From contig OX336349.1 of NCBI GenBank assembly GCA_946902875.1, positions 13,415,891 through 13,479,890 of the forward strand: a stretch of DNA of 64,000 nucleotides. Direction: 5' to 3'. The position numbers were made by a program, and so were the translations under genes. This DNA is from Nematopogon swammerdamellus. Taxonomy: Eukaryota; Arthropoda; Insecta; Lepidoptera; Adelidae. Below the pieces are notes generated by a model. That model was not told the origin of the DNA. It saw only the letters and a program-made list of their open reading frames with translations, and did not search any database. Positions 55,201 to 64,000 of the stretch are shown in pieces. Within the stretch, counting starts at the first letter, position 1, and every line of letters starts with the position of its first letter.

Positions 55201-58200
55201 ATCAAACTTAACAAGTACTGCAACTTAGTAGACCGGATTGTGAGAAACGGATTCAAGACTGATCTCTTCGCTGTGGAAGTCGGAGCAAGAGGACTACCAG
55301 CGAAGTCGCTCTACAGTCTCTTCAAGAATCTAGGGCTCCCAAGATCGACGCTAAGCTCATATATGGAGAGAGCTTCGAAAACGTCACTGGAAGCATCCTA
55401 CAGAATATGGATAGGTAGAGAGAGGGAGGTCGAGAGCGGGACTGGTGGTTTCCCCGCGTCCTAGTCAACGCAGACTAGCTGACGAGAGCTTGAAGCGAGC
55501 CGAAACGTGAAGCATGCGCGGGAAATTTAGAGTGGCCACTCGCTAGTCCCGACCTCGATTAATACCCTCCTCTACTGCCGATGGGCCCGGATATGTTCGG
55601 TGAAGCCATCGCAAGCTTAGATCCACACCTTCCTTGTTGTAAGATATTATTTATTTTAAGTGAAGTGAAGACTTCTTGTGGTATGGTAGTGCGGCGCACG
55701 AGCGCACTTTAAGACCAGCCGCCAGTGATATTCAGTATGGTTCGTCATACTAACAGTGTATTAGTTAAACATTCTATTAGTTATATTATTTTTTATTATA
55801 TAAGTGGAAATGCTGGGCAATTCAAGTTGCTCGTGTATGTTGTCGTGTTGGGAGAACTATGGTGCGTTGGATATGTTTCGGAGCACTTTGTTTTGGAATC
55901 TCTGCAAGATCTCAATGTTACCATTGCTTGCGGTGCCCCAAACCTGTATGCCATATGTCCACACCGGTTTGATGACCTCTTTGTAGATGAGGAGTTTGTT
56001 GGATGTGGTCAGTTTAGAGGCTCTGCCCATCAGCCAGTGCAGTTTGTTGAGTTGTAGGTTCAGTTCCTGTCTTTTGTGTCTATATGCTCTTTGAATGTCT
56101 GCATTCTATCTAAGTGCATTCTCAAATAAAATTTAAATTGAACACAGAAATGTAATGCATGAAACGGTGCTGGCTCGTGCTCCACATTTTAGTTGGCTGT
56201 ATGAAAGGTCTGCAATTTTTATTTTTAACTGGATTAGTTTATTAAGAATGGATAAGAGACATTTATACCTCTGAGCAATGTGTGAGCGCCCTTATTGTGC
56301 AGATACGGCGCGGCGCCGACCACGAAGGTGAGGTCGAGGGTCTCCCGCACGCTCAGCACCTCCGCTGCGGTCACCAGCACCGTGCACGCCGCCGGCGCAC
56401 CCCCGCTCGTCTTCACACTCGTCGTCTTCCCCACCTGCATCGTACACTTCAATATAATTTGAGATATTAGTTTTGGGGTTTGCATTTTTTGGGGGATTTT
56501 GTATTAGCATTGTTTTTTGGAATTTTTTTTATTATAATAATTATAATGAAAAACTTTATGACACTTAATGCGTGGCAAGGGTGGGCTTATTGCCTTAGGA
56601 AATTTTGCTCCATTCAACCCGGTGGACCTATATTTTTACATGGAATCCAAGTACATTTTTTCAAATCAGAAAAAACTCATTGGTACACGCTGGATTCGAT
56701 TCGATTCGGTTGGATTCGAACCTCGAACCTCTCGCGAGAGAAGCCAACGCCCAGACCACTCGGCCACCCGCCAATTGGGGGAAAAATTATTCAAACATAG
56801 ACCATTATCACATAAATCCCAAGTAGCGAAGCATACATGGAAGTGGTGATAGTGCGGTGACTGCAGGGTCAGTCTACCTTGTTGTCGTGCAGAGACTGGG
56901 CGGCGTGCAGCAGGAGCGCCTGCAGCCAGGCGGAGGCGGCGGGCTCGTCGGACGCCGCCAGCAGCATGCGTGTGCCGTCCGCCAGCGCCAGCTCGAAGCA
57001 GTGCGGCCGCCGCGACGTGTCGCAGTGCCGCCGCACACCCAGCACCGACCCGAGCGCCACCCGGTGCGGCAGGCTCGAGCCAGAGCTGTCCGGCGAGTGG
57101 GCGCCCCACGACAGTACGCCAGCTCTAAATCAGTTATTTTATTATGCAAGTGGAAAACCTGCAACTCTATATTCTACCAAAAATAACAGGTTAATAAAAA
57201 ATCTGTCAATCGAGGGATTCGAGGGTTTCGTAGAACCGCTATACTATACTTGTCAAAAAACCATCTGTCTATTTGCGCTGCAAACTACCTGTGGCGCCGT
57301 CTATTATTTAGTAGCGTGAATATGTACTCATAGATTCTTAGCACGTTTCTTGTATTGTGTTGGGACCCTCTCAATTTTTTACTTTTGTTTTTTTTTATTA
57401 TTTGCCCTAATAACATCAACCTATCACCGCTGAAAAGATACAGCCCTCAGACGGACAGACAGACAGACGGCGTAGGCTTAGTAATAGGCATCCATATGGA
57501 TACAGAACCCTAAAAATCCCAAGGTTCTTTCGCTCAAAAGAAGCCGCAAGGACTGGCTCAGTTAAATTACATTAGGCTGCTTCGCCTGCAAGCTAACCCC
57601 TTAAAATTATGATTGTTGTGCCATACCCTTGGCCTCGAGCTTCCCTATGTGTACATGTCTGCTGGCTTACTGGATAATAGGAAAGACACAATGGGCACTC
57701 ACTTAAGCAGGAAGTAACTGGGCTCCCAGCGCTTCCTCGGATCTGGCTTGTACATGAGATAGCCGTCGCACTGTAGCGGTCGAGTCGCCTGCGAGTCGTC
57801 CTGCTCACCGGTCGCTTCACCTGAACACGCTTGACCGTAGAACCATACCCCTGCTCGCTGTCAACATAATTTATGAACACCTTATGAACACTTTTATATA
57901 ATTAGGGGACTATGTCCCCGAGCTCAAGGTTGGATTCTCAGGCACAGCTTATTTCATCCCCGATGCGATACCAGATGAACTGTATGTGGACTAAAGGAAG
58001 AAAGGTCTTGAGAAAATGAGGATATACCTGCAATTTGGGCAAGATGTTCCTTGGAAGTCCAATTGACACTTTTGCAGTGTAACACAAGAATGATTCAGAA
58101 AATAGTGTGGTTCCCAAAACTCTGTTGACCAAAACAGGGATGTTCAGGGAAAGTGGTGGGTGGCCGAGTGGTTTGGGCATCGGCTTCTCATGCGAGAGGT

Positions 58201-58956
58201 CCGCTGTTCGAATCCGGTCGGCGTGCGATTGAATCAGTTTTTTCTGACGAATAAATTTACGTGCATACCTACACCTGTTGCTTCACCGTTTGGAACCAGT
58301 GTAAAACTGTAGGTCCCTTCCCTTGCCCATTACTAGGTCAACATGACTCAAATTGTAGCCGACTGGGTTGCTACCACCGTACTGGATGTAATATGGCCGC
58401 ATAGCAGCCTCGATTGTGTTCTCCTCAAGTCCAGTATAGCCAGCAATCCAGGGAAGTCTTCGGTATGGCACCTAACATGATATTGGCTGGTCGGAGCATG
58501 TGCTTTAACCCCTCCGACTCAGCCACCCATACCAAGTTACTTAAAAAATTATAATTGGCGAATACAAACAGGTAGAGGGGTAATTAGAGCAGCGACATCC
58601 TCAAGGTAGCGAGCACAGTAGTATTGGTAAAATTAACTAAATTATTCAATAGCGTGTATGTGCTTCAATGATTGAAAGTCCGCATTGTGTATGGAGTTGA
58701 GTGGCACATCACTCGAACGTTGAGACATTAAAGTGGTTACCTCCGTGAGTCTCTGTCGAGCGATGCGTCCCGCGAGCAGCGCCGCCGACAGCGGCAGGTA
58801 CGCAGGCGGGAGGGGCGGGGGACGGGGTGAGGTACGCGCCGCCCACTCCAACGAACAAGCCAGCCGCAGGGCCAGCGCCGGCTCCCCAGTGACGAGGGAG
58901 CACGCAACGTGCCCACCACGTCCCAGCACGCGAACGTACTGCGAGTCTGGACCAAC
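46219..58956 (-). CDS. PH-domain protein, C-terminal seven exons (5' end outside window)
   Basis: Exons (minus): 58956-58741, 57857-57703, 57124-56878, 56434-56269, 48088-47982, 47261-47145 and 46323-46219 (TAA at 46221-46219); 370 codons, all phases consistent. A pleckstrin-homology-like fold is indicated by GYLMYKPDPRKRWEPSYF at its start and SAWLQALLLHAAQSL, the closing helix with the invariant Trp. Further blocks follow: ACTVLVTAAEVLSVRETLDL, then IKNLTAFKIPNNDENWCVL and GAELERFISAVEHAF, resembling a second PH-like half or lipid-binding module. PH domains recruit proteins to phosphoinositide membranes. The exact family is not recognised; a PLEKHM2/SKIP-like adaptor is one guess. GC-rich exons contrast with AT-rich introns. 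The 8-kb intron between exons 4 and 5 listed here is packed with transposons. Confidence 0.7.
46400..46595. mobile_element. MITE with about 29-bp TIRs and an internal hairpin
   Basis: The termini 'tatactctattcgccgagtc' and its inverse (46567-46595) flank about 140 bp, which itself contains a hairpin with 16-bp arms ('acgtgattggatgcat', 46447-46462 and 46470-46485). It lies in the intron between the last two PH-gene exons, 77 bp upstream of the last exon in transcript direction. Confidence 0.75.
46850..46975 (+). repeat. Repeat family C, copy 3
   Basis: Contains 'ggtgttatgggctgacaaca' and 'atgtagccaaccatgtgttt' with an A-rich end, matching 940-1017 and, reversed, 23198-23310. Confidence 0.65.
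47305..47630 (-). repeat. Interspersed repeat family B, long copy
   Basis: The most complete minus-orientation copy: 'cacgctgactcccgacaatc' through 'ttagcacggcatcttgtcct' to 'taagtaccggccc'. It lies in the PH-gene intron between exons 5 and 6 as listed. Confidence 0.7.
49466..50203 (+). pseudogene. REL LINE ORF remnant, knuckle and endonuclease
   Basis: Encodes [20 protein letters not shown] through [16 protein letters not shown] and the endonuclease core [15 protein letters not shown], almost identical to the copy in HGD intron 7. It lacks the finger and RT, and is cut at 50203 by the Jockey-type insertion. The missing C-terminal part lies at 55228-55464. Confidence 0.85.
50113..50203 (+). 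repeat. 91-bp target-site duplication, left copy
   Basis: Starts 'aaagcatgtagtacttgttg' and ends 'tgcaactta'; identical by eye to 55137-55227. It lies immediately before the poly-T (3' poly-A) end of the inserted Jockey-type element. Confidence 0.9.
50345..53017 (-). CDS. Jockey LINE ORF2: APE endonuclease and reverse transcriptase, one stop
   Basis: One frame of 891 codons, interrupted once by TGA at 52612-52610, immediately after the endonuclease block RFLVGGD and before NAKHIHWGSR. The frame begins at a TTG four bases after the ORF1 stop; no ATG is available before the conserved MRIAAWNTNG-type start, so reinitiation or a non-AUG start is implied. RT blocks: SYRPISLLPVMSKVFE, FLDIQQAFDRVWHKG, GVPQGSVLGPVLYTIY, and YADD at 51025-51014. 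It ends with the Jockey-typical C-terminal domain (TNTELLQRVQNRILRCIS). Confidence 0.9.
53022..54789 (-). CDS. Jockey LINE ORF1, gag-like with zinc knuckles (frameshifted)
   Basis: The main frame is open from about 54677 to TAA at 53024-53022 (551 codons from a GTG). A better start is the ATG at 54789-54787 (MSDTNQEKLPQEGTSRAGE), in a frame shifted by one; the switch falls at a run of nine G (54693-54685). The C-terminal half has three CCHC/CX2C knuckles: CIRCQQYGHTKNNC, CVKCAGSHKTSDC and CALCLGKHPANYKGC, as in Jockey-type ORF1 RNA-binding proteins. The protein should package element RNA. The homopolymer shift may be real or a sequencing error. Confidence 0.85.
55137..55227 (+). repeat. 91-bp target-site duplication, right copy
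   Basis: Matches 50113-50203. To its right the REL ORF resumes without loss at 55228. Confidence 0.9.
55228..55464 (+). pseudogene. REL LINE ORF remnant, C-terminus
   Basis: Continues the frame cut at 50203: [20 protein letters not shown] through [18 protein letters not shown] to TAG. It is followed by the 3' UTR ending '...ccacaccttcct' at about 55634, where element H resumes. Confidence 0.85.
55806..56110 (-). pseudogene. Jockey-type RT C-terminal fragment
   Basis: The minus strand reads LNKLHWLMGRASKLTTSNKL, then LLIYKEVIKPVWTYGIQVWG and EILQRFQNKVLRNISNAP, followed by a stop. This parallels the C-terminal domain of ORF2 at 50345-50700 but with many differences, so it is an older, different Jockey-like element. 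It lies just outside the right TSD of element H. Confidence 0.75.
56664..56778 (-). repeat. SINE family S head fragment
   Basis: The reverse complement contains 'ggcgggtggccgagtggtc' and 'ggttcgaggttcgaatcc' with a local duplication of 'gattcgattcg'. The body and tail are missing. It is in the PH-gene intron between exons 3 and 4 as listed. Confidence 0.7.
57368..57515 (-). repeat. Family D repeat fragment
   Basis: Reverse of the 4994-5350 family, with 'ctcagacggacagacagaca' and 'gcgtaggcttagtaatagg'. It is located in a PH-gene intron. Confidence 0.6.
58153..58546 (+). mobile_element. tRNA-derived SINE family S, full-length diverged copy
   Basis: Head 'gtggtgggtggccgagtgg', B box 'gttcgaatccggtcgg', body and short A-rich tail ('acttaaaaaatt'). 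It is more diverged than the copies at 36524 and 42550. Confidence 0.8.
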
Positions 58957-59043
58957 CTGAAGCACCAAGCAAACCCATTCAATAAGAATTATGAAATATT
59001 TATTTTTTCCCCTTCAGCATTACATTATTTTAACATATTAAGA

Positions 59044-59870
59044 ACTTTAAGAACATTCATGTATTTCATTATTTTATTGCAGCTTTCATTTATGTGTTCA
59101 CGCCATTTGAGTGATTGATCTAGCCAGACACCCAGAAATTTGACAGTTTGAGCTCTAACAATGGGAATACTGTTCACCTTGACATTTATATCGGCTCTAT
59201 TTCTACCTCGTGCATATATACATATTTTGGACTTTTCTGGAGCTATATCCAGACCAATTTCACCCAGTATGTTAGTAACATCCCTCAGTGCCTTTTCCAT
59301 GCATGTGGAGGCGTATTGAATGTCTTTACAAGTTATATACATAATAAAATCATCTGCAAATTGTAGGATTGAAATATCATAAATTTTTCTAGCCACTCTC
59401 GAGGTTATTATATTGAATAATAACGGCGAGAGTGGGTCCCCTTGTGCTAGGCCTTTATTACACATTCTTTGAATATATTGTTCACCCTCTATCTGAATTT
59501 GTAAATATCTTTCTTTTAAGTAATTTTCAATATATTGTATAGTGAGTTCGCCAATATTGATTTTACGTAGAGAGTAAATTAATGCTGGAATATTTATATT
59601 ATTGTAGGCATTTTCAACATCAATAAAGCAAGCCAGAGTAGGTTTATTAGTCGTTTGGGCAATTTGTATACTAGTGACAAATCTGGAAACGTTTTCCAAA
59701 CAAGACATCCCACGTCTGAATCCTGTTGAGTTATTTGTTAGAATTTTGTTCTTTTCAACAAACCACTCTAGCCTCCTTACAATAATTAAATTAAAAGTTT
59801 TGCACATACATGATATCAAGGAAATAGGCCGTAGAGATGATACCAGGGATGGATCTCTACCAGGTTTTGG
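59044..59870 (-). pseudogene. RT segment of the inverted LINE
   Basis: Minus-strand frame from PKPGRDPSLVSSLRPISLIS through NSTGFRRGMSCLENVSRFV, LACFIDVENAYNNINI, GLAQGDPLSPLLFNI and QFADDFIMY (FADD codons at 59360-59349) to the thumb (KFLGVWLDQSLKWREHI). It is open throughout, but detached from its C-terminal continuation. Confidence 0.85.
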
Positions 59871-61308
59871 GATTGTTCATCCTATCCAATTAAGACGATT
59901 ATACATAACATTAATAAGAAGCAGAATGGATTATGGCAGTTTTTTGTATGGTCACTGTGCGCAAAGTCACTTGAATAAGATGAACACTCTACAAAATAGA
60001 GCGATGAGAATTTGTGGAGGATACATCAAAAGTACACCAATACATGTGATGCAGAGTGACTTATGTATACAACCATTGCACGTGCGAAGACAATACCTAG
60101 GCAGTAAATACTATTTGAAGATGAAGTCACGCACAGAAAACCCACTGATAAAGCTTTTACAAGAGCTTTTAGATAAATGTACCTATGCCTACTGGCGACG
60201 GAGGAATACTCCTATTCTACTCAAGTGTCATAGCTGCATGAGTGATTGGGAAATTGAAAATTGTTCTATTCAAAAGATGTTTACATTAGAGGTTTGGCCC
60301 TCTAAAATCCAACTAGACGTTCATACTCATGTACCAGGTATAGATAAACCGAAAAAAGATGAGTCAAAAATAGAAATAAAACAAAAAGCCGACTTTATGA
60401 TTAGGGAAATGTACAGTGAACACTACTAAATCTATACAGATGGCTCAAAAAATGATAATGGGACAGGGGCAGCCTTTTGGGACCCGCAAACCAACGATGG
60501 GATGGAGATCAACATACCCGCAAAAGTTCCTATCATGACTGCTGAACTAATTGCGATTTCAGAGGCCCTTTCGTACAGCACATCGACCGGTTCTAATAAG
60601 ACAGTCATACTCACAGATTCAAAAAGTGCACTTCAACACCTCGTGTCCTGTACGAAGGGCAACCTTGGAAGATCGGTTTCATACGAAATATTAAAAGATA
60701 TATATAAAATGAGCACCGAAGGTAAGAGCATAACTCTACAATGGATTCCATCGCACGTTGGTATTGCGGGCAACGAGGAGGCTGACTGCCTGGCTAGTAA
60801 GGCTTGTACATCTGATGCAATAATTAGTCAATGTAAAACTTTCTGCACTGACCACCTACCCGAAATAAAAAAGAACTGTTATAATATGTGGAAGCAATAT
60901 TTCGATGAGAGATCAGTGCAGAAAGGTATATGGTACAGAACAATGCAGTGTGAACCGTTAAAAATTCCCTGGTTTGCCAAAAGCGACAGACCGAGAACGG
61001 AAATTGTTATGGGCCTGAGACTACGATCTGGACACATTCCAACAAATAAGACAATGTACCTTATGAAGATAGCACAATCACCCAACTGTAGCATATGTGG
61101 GATAGAAGAGGACCTACTCCATATACTGTTGGAATGTGCCCGGAACCAGGAACTGAGGCAGAAGCTATTGAGAGACTTAAGAACTGACAGACTCAACCTG
61201 TTTTTTAAAGTACATGAAGCCTTGGGGCGAGCTCAGGGGGAGGAGTTTGAATTCATACTAAGTTTTTTTGTAAAGTCACAGGCGTTGAATCGTGCTGAAG
61301 TACAATAA
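59871..61308 (+). pseudogene. C-terminal and RNase H segment of the inverted LINE
   Basis: Begins near HPIQLRRLYITLIRSRMDYG and runs to RNase H. The acidic residues are visible in IYTDGSK, MTAELIAISEAL, VILTDSKSAL and AGNEEADCLAS. A terminal knuckle, CSICGIEEDLLHILLEC, follows. A TAA at 60427-60429 interrupts the frame just before the RNase H start; 59674-60429 and 60502-61308 are the same frame. The stop is at 61306-61308. Confidence 0.85.
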
Positions 61309-61389
61309 AAAATCAATATAGTTACTATGGGGCTGGCATAGCCAGGAATGGCTAAAGCCCTAAACAAGATAAAGATTTAAAAAAAAAAA

Positions 61390-63046
61390 CATATTAAGAC
61401 ACATTTAAAAACAATCAAGACAAGTAATATTAATTAACACATAACATTTAAACAGTTACAGAAGGAAAAAGGAAAAAAAAAGGACTGAACACAGCCTATG
61501 CTGAGTCTAGTGAAGATTTCACTATACTCAGCGCTGTATTTAAGTCCAGCCCTTGAACAATTTAAAGATTAACAATTGAAGACATACAACTTCCGCTCTA
61601 GGTTACAATATTTTAATGATAAATGAAAGTATTTGTTATATATATTTATATATATATAAATATATGAATATACAATTTAGACAAGTTAATTTGATATCGG
61701 TACTAAAGAATAAATAGTTGCTTGTGCATACAATTATAAATTTTGAGAGTTAGATAAATTCCTAAATAAAAACATATACCTAATGTATAAGAAAAATAGT
61801 AAAGACACGTACAGTGAGGTAAGCAGACTTAATTCTTCCTCTGTTGTGTAAGAAGATAACACTTAAGTTTTATTTTAAATGCTTTGTTACTGGTGATCTC
61901 ACTGATCGGCGGAGGCAAATTGTTCCAGCATCGAGATGCGGCGTATTTGAAAGAACCTTCAAACGCCGCACTATGATGCCGGGGGATCGCAAAATTCATT
62001 ATGAATGTATTTTTTTTGTTCTTTGTTTTATATTAAGGTCTCAGTCCACATGTTAAAAAGAACCAAGGAGTGTGCGTAGATCAACACATCGAGCGAACAT
62101 CGAGGTTTAGAAAGAGATAATTCGGTTTTACAGTGTCGTCACTGTCGCACGAACACGCACGTCTCCATGTTTATTATTTACTGCCCGGTACTGTATATGG
62201 GTAATTGGAAAATATAAAAGTTGTTATTTGTTCATTTTACATTTAATATGTTTGTTTAGTACAGATTGCTTTTTCTTTTCATTGTTCATTTGCTGCATTT
62301 ATTGTAGTATGTAGATATCTAGTTCCTAGTATTATAATAGAATGGCCTTAAAAAAAAAAATTTAAAAAAATTACTTTGCTTGTGTCTATAATGGGTGATT
62401 TTGTTACCATGCTGGATATTTCAGGGGGATAAGCTGTATCAAAAATTAAGTCGATTCCAAAAATTTGAAAAAAAAAAGTGAAATGTTATGGAGACATTTT
62501 GAGATTAGGAATTTACGAAAATCTATGGAGAAGAATGTATTTTTCCAATCTTGCTACTTTCTTTTTTGATAGAGATTAACACACTGCAATATCCCGCATG
62601 GTAACATGTTTAATTGAATATATCATGAACACAATTTGGTACATGACGATATCTCAATGATAATTCGGTTCGCTCGGGTTATAATATGTTTGCAGTGACC
62701 TTTAATGATTGTTCTTGTCAACAATAATTTGTGAAAACTTGTGTCCGTTCTTTCACCTTCCCTTATCACTGATACTTTTGTTTGTCACTAATGTCATTAT
62801 ACTTGTACTTACTCAAGACAAGATGCTTATTTATTTACTTATCAACTTTCATACTAATTAAGAGAATATGATGATGAATATATGATTCAGAAGTCAAACA
62901 CAGTCAATTTTATTCATTTTGAAGGCATAAAATATTATTTCTGAAGTGGGATTATGTAGGCACGACATTACTAGGTAAAAAAGTTTTTTTACAAAATCTT
63001 AGGTAAGGTTAAGCCTTAGAAGGTGAGTAAACATTGGAAATACTAC
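61390..63046. other. AT-rich non-coding region with a LINE 3' fragment
   Basis: No gene seen. About 61840-62060 reads on the minus strand as IPRHHSAAFEGSFKYAASRC followed by WNNLPPPISE and KIKLKCYLL, the usual C-terminus of CR1/Jockey-type LINE ORFs. The rest is low-complexity AT-rich sequence, including TATA-rich tracts near 61640-61670. Confidence 0.6.
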
Positions 63047-63978
63047 TCTGTCAAGAAAGTACTGGGAAAAGGTCAATAATACACAAAATATTATTTATTT
63101 TTCCAAATTTATGCTATCGCCTTCAAATTAGGCCCCTTCCGAAATAATACACTTACGTCAGTCAACAAATAATCAAATCATCAAAACATTTTTAAATGCA
63201 TTTTCCGGAATCGACTTCAGTTCTCACCGCGAATTCTCTTTTCTGTCTTCTATAGAGTGAAAACGGGTGCCTCGAAGTGGTAATTAGAGTTTTGGAAACA
63301 GAAAAATGTCGGCCGGAGCCATATCCGGTGAATACTGTGGTTGTTCGATCGTATTTGTTGAGTTTTTGGCCAAAAATTCGTTCACAATGATGGCCTTATG
63401 CGATTGAGTTTTTGAAGAAAATTCAAATCTCGAGCGGCAACGTCTTTCATGCCCAAGCGATCGTTTAAAATAGTACGAATCGATTCGTGAGACACAGAAA
63501 TTTGAGCGGCTATCTCTCTCATTGAATGAGGATTTTCAGTCACCATTTCCTTCACATTAGCTAATTAACTTTAGCTGAAGACGTTGATGGCCGACTAGAG
63601 CGAGGCAAATCTTCCACCACATCTCGACCCCTTTTGAATGCACTGTACCACTCATGTACACGTGTTTTTGATAAAGTCGATTAACCGTAAGCTTTCTGTA
63701 ACATTTTCAGCGACTCGGAACACAAAATTCCATTTGCGATGCAAAATTTGAGACAATAACTTTGTTCGATATTTTTATCCATTATAAAAATCGCAAAACA
63801 CACTTGAGATGAACTAACAAAATGTTAACTGCACTGTTAACAAACTAAATGACAGATGGGGCTCAAACTCCACGCCAATATAGAAAACAGTTGTGCCAAC
63901 TTAGCGACAAAAAGAATTATTTGAATTGAATTTGGAATTAGAAGTAAATTGTCAATTCCCCGTACTTTTTTGACAGAA
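63047..63978 (-). mobile_element. Degraded mariner-like transposon
   Basis: The left end 'ctctgtcaagaaagtact' and the inverse of the right end 'gtacttttttgacagaatg' are mariner-type TIRs near TA dinucleotides. The minus strand from about 63784 starts MDKNIEQSYCLKFCIANGI and includes RVHEWYSAFKRGRDVVEDLP and VTENPHSMREIAAQISVSH, matching the helix-turn-helix part of a mariner transposase, with stops and a large central deletion; IEQPQYSPDMAPADIFLF marks the last catalytic region. It is inactive. Confidence 0.8.
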
Positions 63979-64000
63979 TGTATTATTAAACAAAGTTTGT

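Larger units (their letters stand above)
49466..55635 (+). mobile_element. 5'-truncated REL LINE inserted in element H, itself interrupted
   Basis: Matches the full-length REL element from its position about 31766 to its 3' end. Part 1 is 49466-50203 and part 2 is 55228 to about 55635; between them is a Jockey-type LINE. The coding frame (knuckle and endonuclease) is open in both parts and would join at the insertion point. A few substitutions distinguish it from the HGD intron copy, so it is the older or separate lineage. Confidence 0.85.
48746..55727. mobile_element. hAT-like element H, copy 2, interrupted by LINEs
   Basis: The ends 'cagtggcggctggtgactt' and '...gaccagccgccagtg' match element H at 33395-34340 in the opposite orientation. 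The octamer 'atattcag' flanks it at 48738-48745 and 55728-55735. Only about 810 bp is element H sequence (48746-49465 and 55636-55727); the rest is a nested pair of LINEs. It sits in an intron of the PH-domain gene. Confidence 0.85.
59044..61389. mobile_element. 5'-inverted, RNase H-bearing LINE with 12-bp TSD
   Basis: The duplicated 'aacatattaaga' (59032-59043 and about 61388-61399) brackets the insert, which ends in poly-A on the plus strand. The left part (59044 to about 59870) encodes RT on the minus strand; the right part (about 59870-61308) encodes the rest plus RNase H on the plus strand. Opposite orientation of two consecutive parts of one ORF is the hallmark of twin priming. The endonuclease and 5' end are missing. 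RNase H places it in the I/LOA/Outcast-like group. Confidence 0.85.

Overview
The window is eukaryotic: genes are split by GT–AG introns, most sequence is non-coding, and interspersed repeats are dense. The protein sequences, the chromatin and metabolic genes, and repeat tails such as 'gcgagcgaagccgcggg' and 'accgtaat...gggttccg' point to a lepidopteran insect (moth or butterfly). That assignment is by recognition only. Five protein-coding loci can be supported: TFAM (+, 3484-7863), a GET2/CAMLG-type ER receptor (-, 13667-12694), the WD40 histone chaperone Caf1-55/RBBP4 (+, 18022-24289), homogentisate 1,2-dioxygenase HGD (-, 37656-27294), and the C-terminal seven exons of a PH-domain protein (-, 58956-46219, continuing past the window). 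Exon junctions of all five were checked for reading phase and close as one frame. A sixth small + strand locus (9436-10440) is weak. The genes act independently: mitochondrial DNA packaging, tail-anchored protein insertion, histone handling, tyrosine breakdown, and an unknown membrane-associated role.

Region by region. 1-3480: intergenic, with MITE-like inverted repeats and tRNA-like modules. 3484-8100: TFAM, with repeats in its introns and a striking in-frame open frame after its TAG stop. 8100-12690: MITEs and a pogo-like element. 12694-13667: CAMLG. 13670-18020: divergent spacer to Caf1-55, mostly a 2.8-kb hAT-like element holding a 134-bp tandem array. 18022-24289: Caf1-55, with two small hAT MITEs and a TA-flanked MITE in or beside its introns. 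24300-27290: spacer with a MITE and a LINE fragment. 27294-37656: HGD, whose introns hold a 3.6-kb restriction-like-endonuclease (REL) non-LTR element in tandem with a truncated copy, and a 946-bp hAT-like element. 37700-46200: spacer with a long foldback element and a three-layer hAT/repeat/SINE nest. 46219-58956: PH-domain gene; its 8-kb intron is a three-layer transposon nest. 59000-64000: a twin-primed (5'-inverted) RNase H-bearing LINE, a LINE 3' fragment and a dead mariner.

The richest material is the mobile DNA. The REL LINE has identical 261-bp direct repeats that mimic LTRs. A nearly intact Jockey-type LINE has an unusually long 91-bp target duplication. An occupied/empty-site pair dates an insertion. 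Pol III-like A/B-box modules recur inside DNA-transposon-like elements. The most interesting single-gene signal is the TFAM stop codon followed by 78 open codons in frame. No CRISPR, rRNA, operon or prokaryotic feature is present, and no genuine tRNA gene was recognised.
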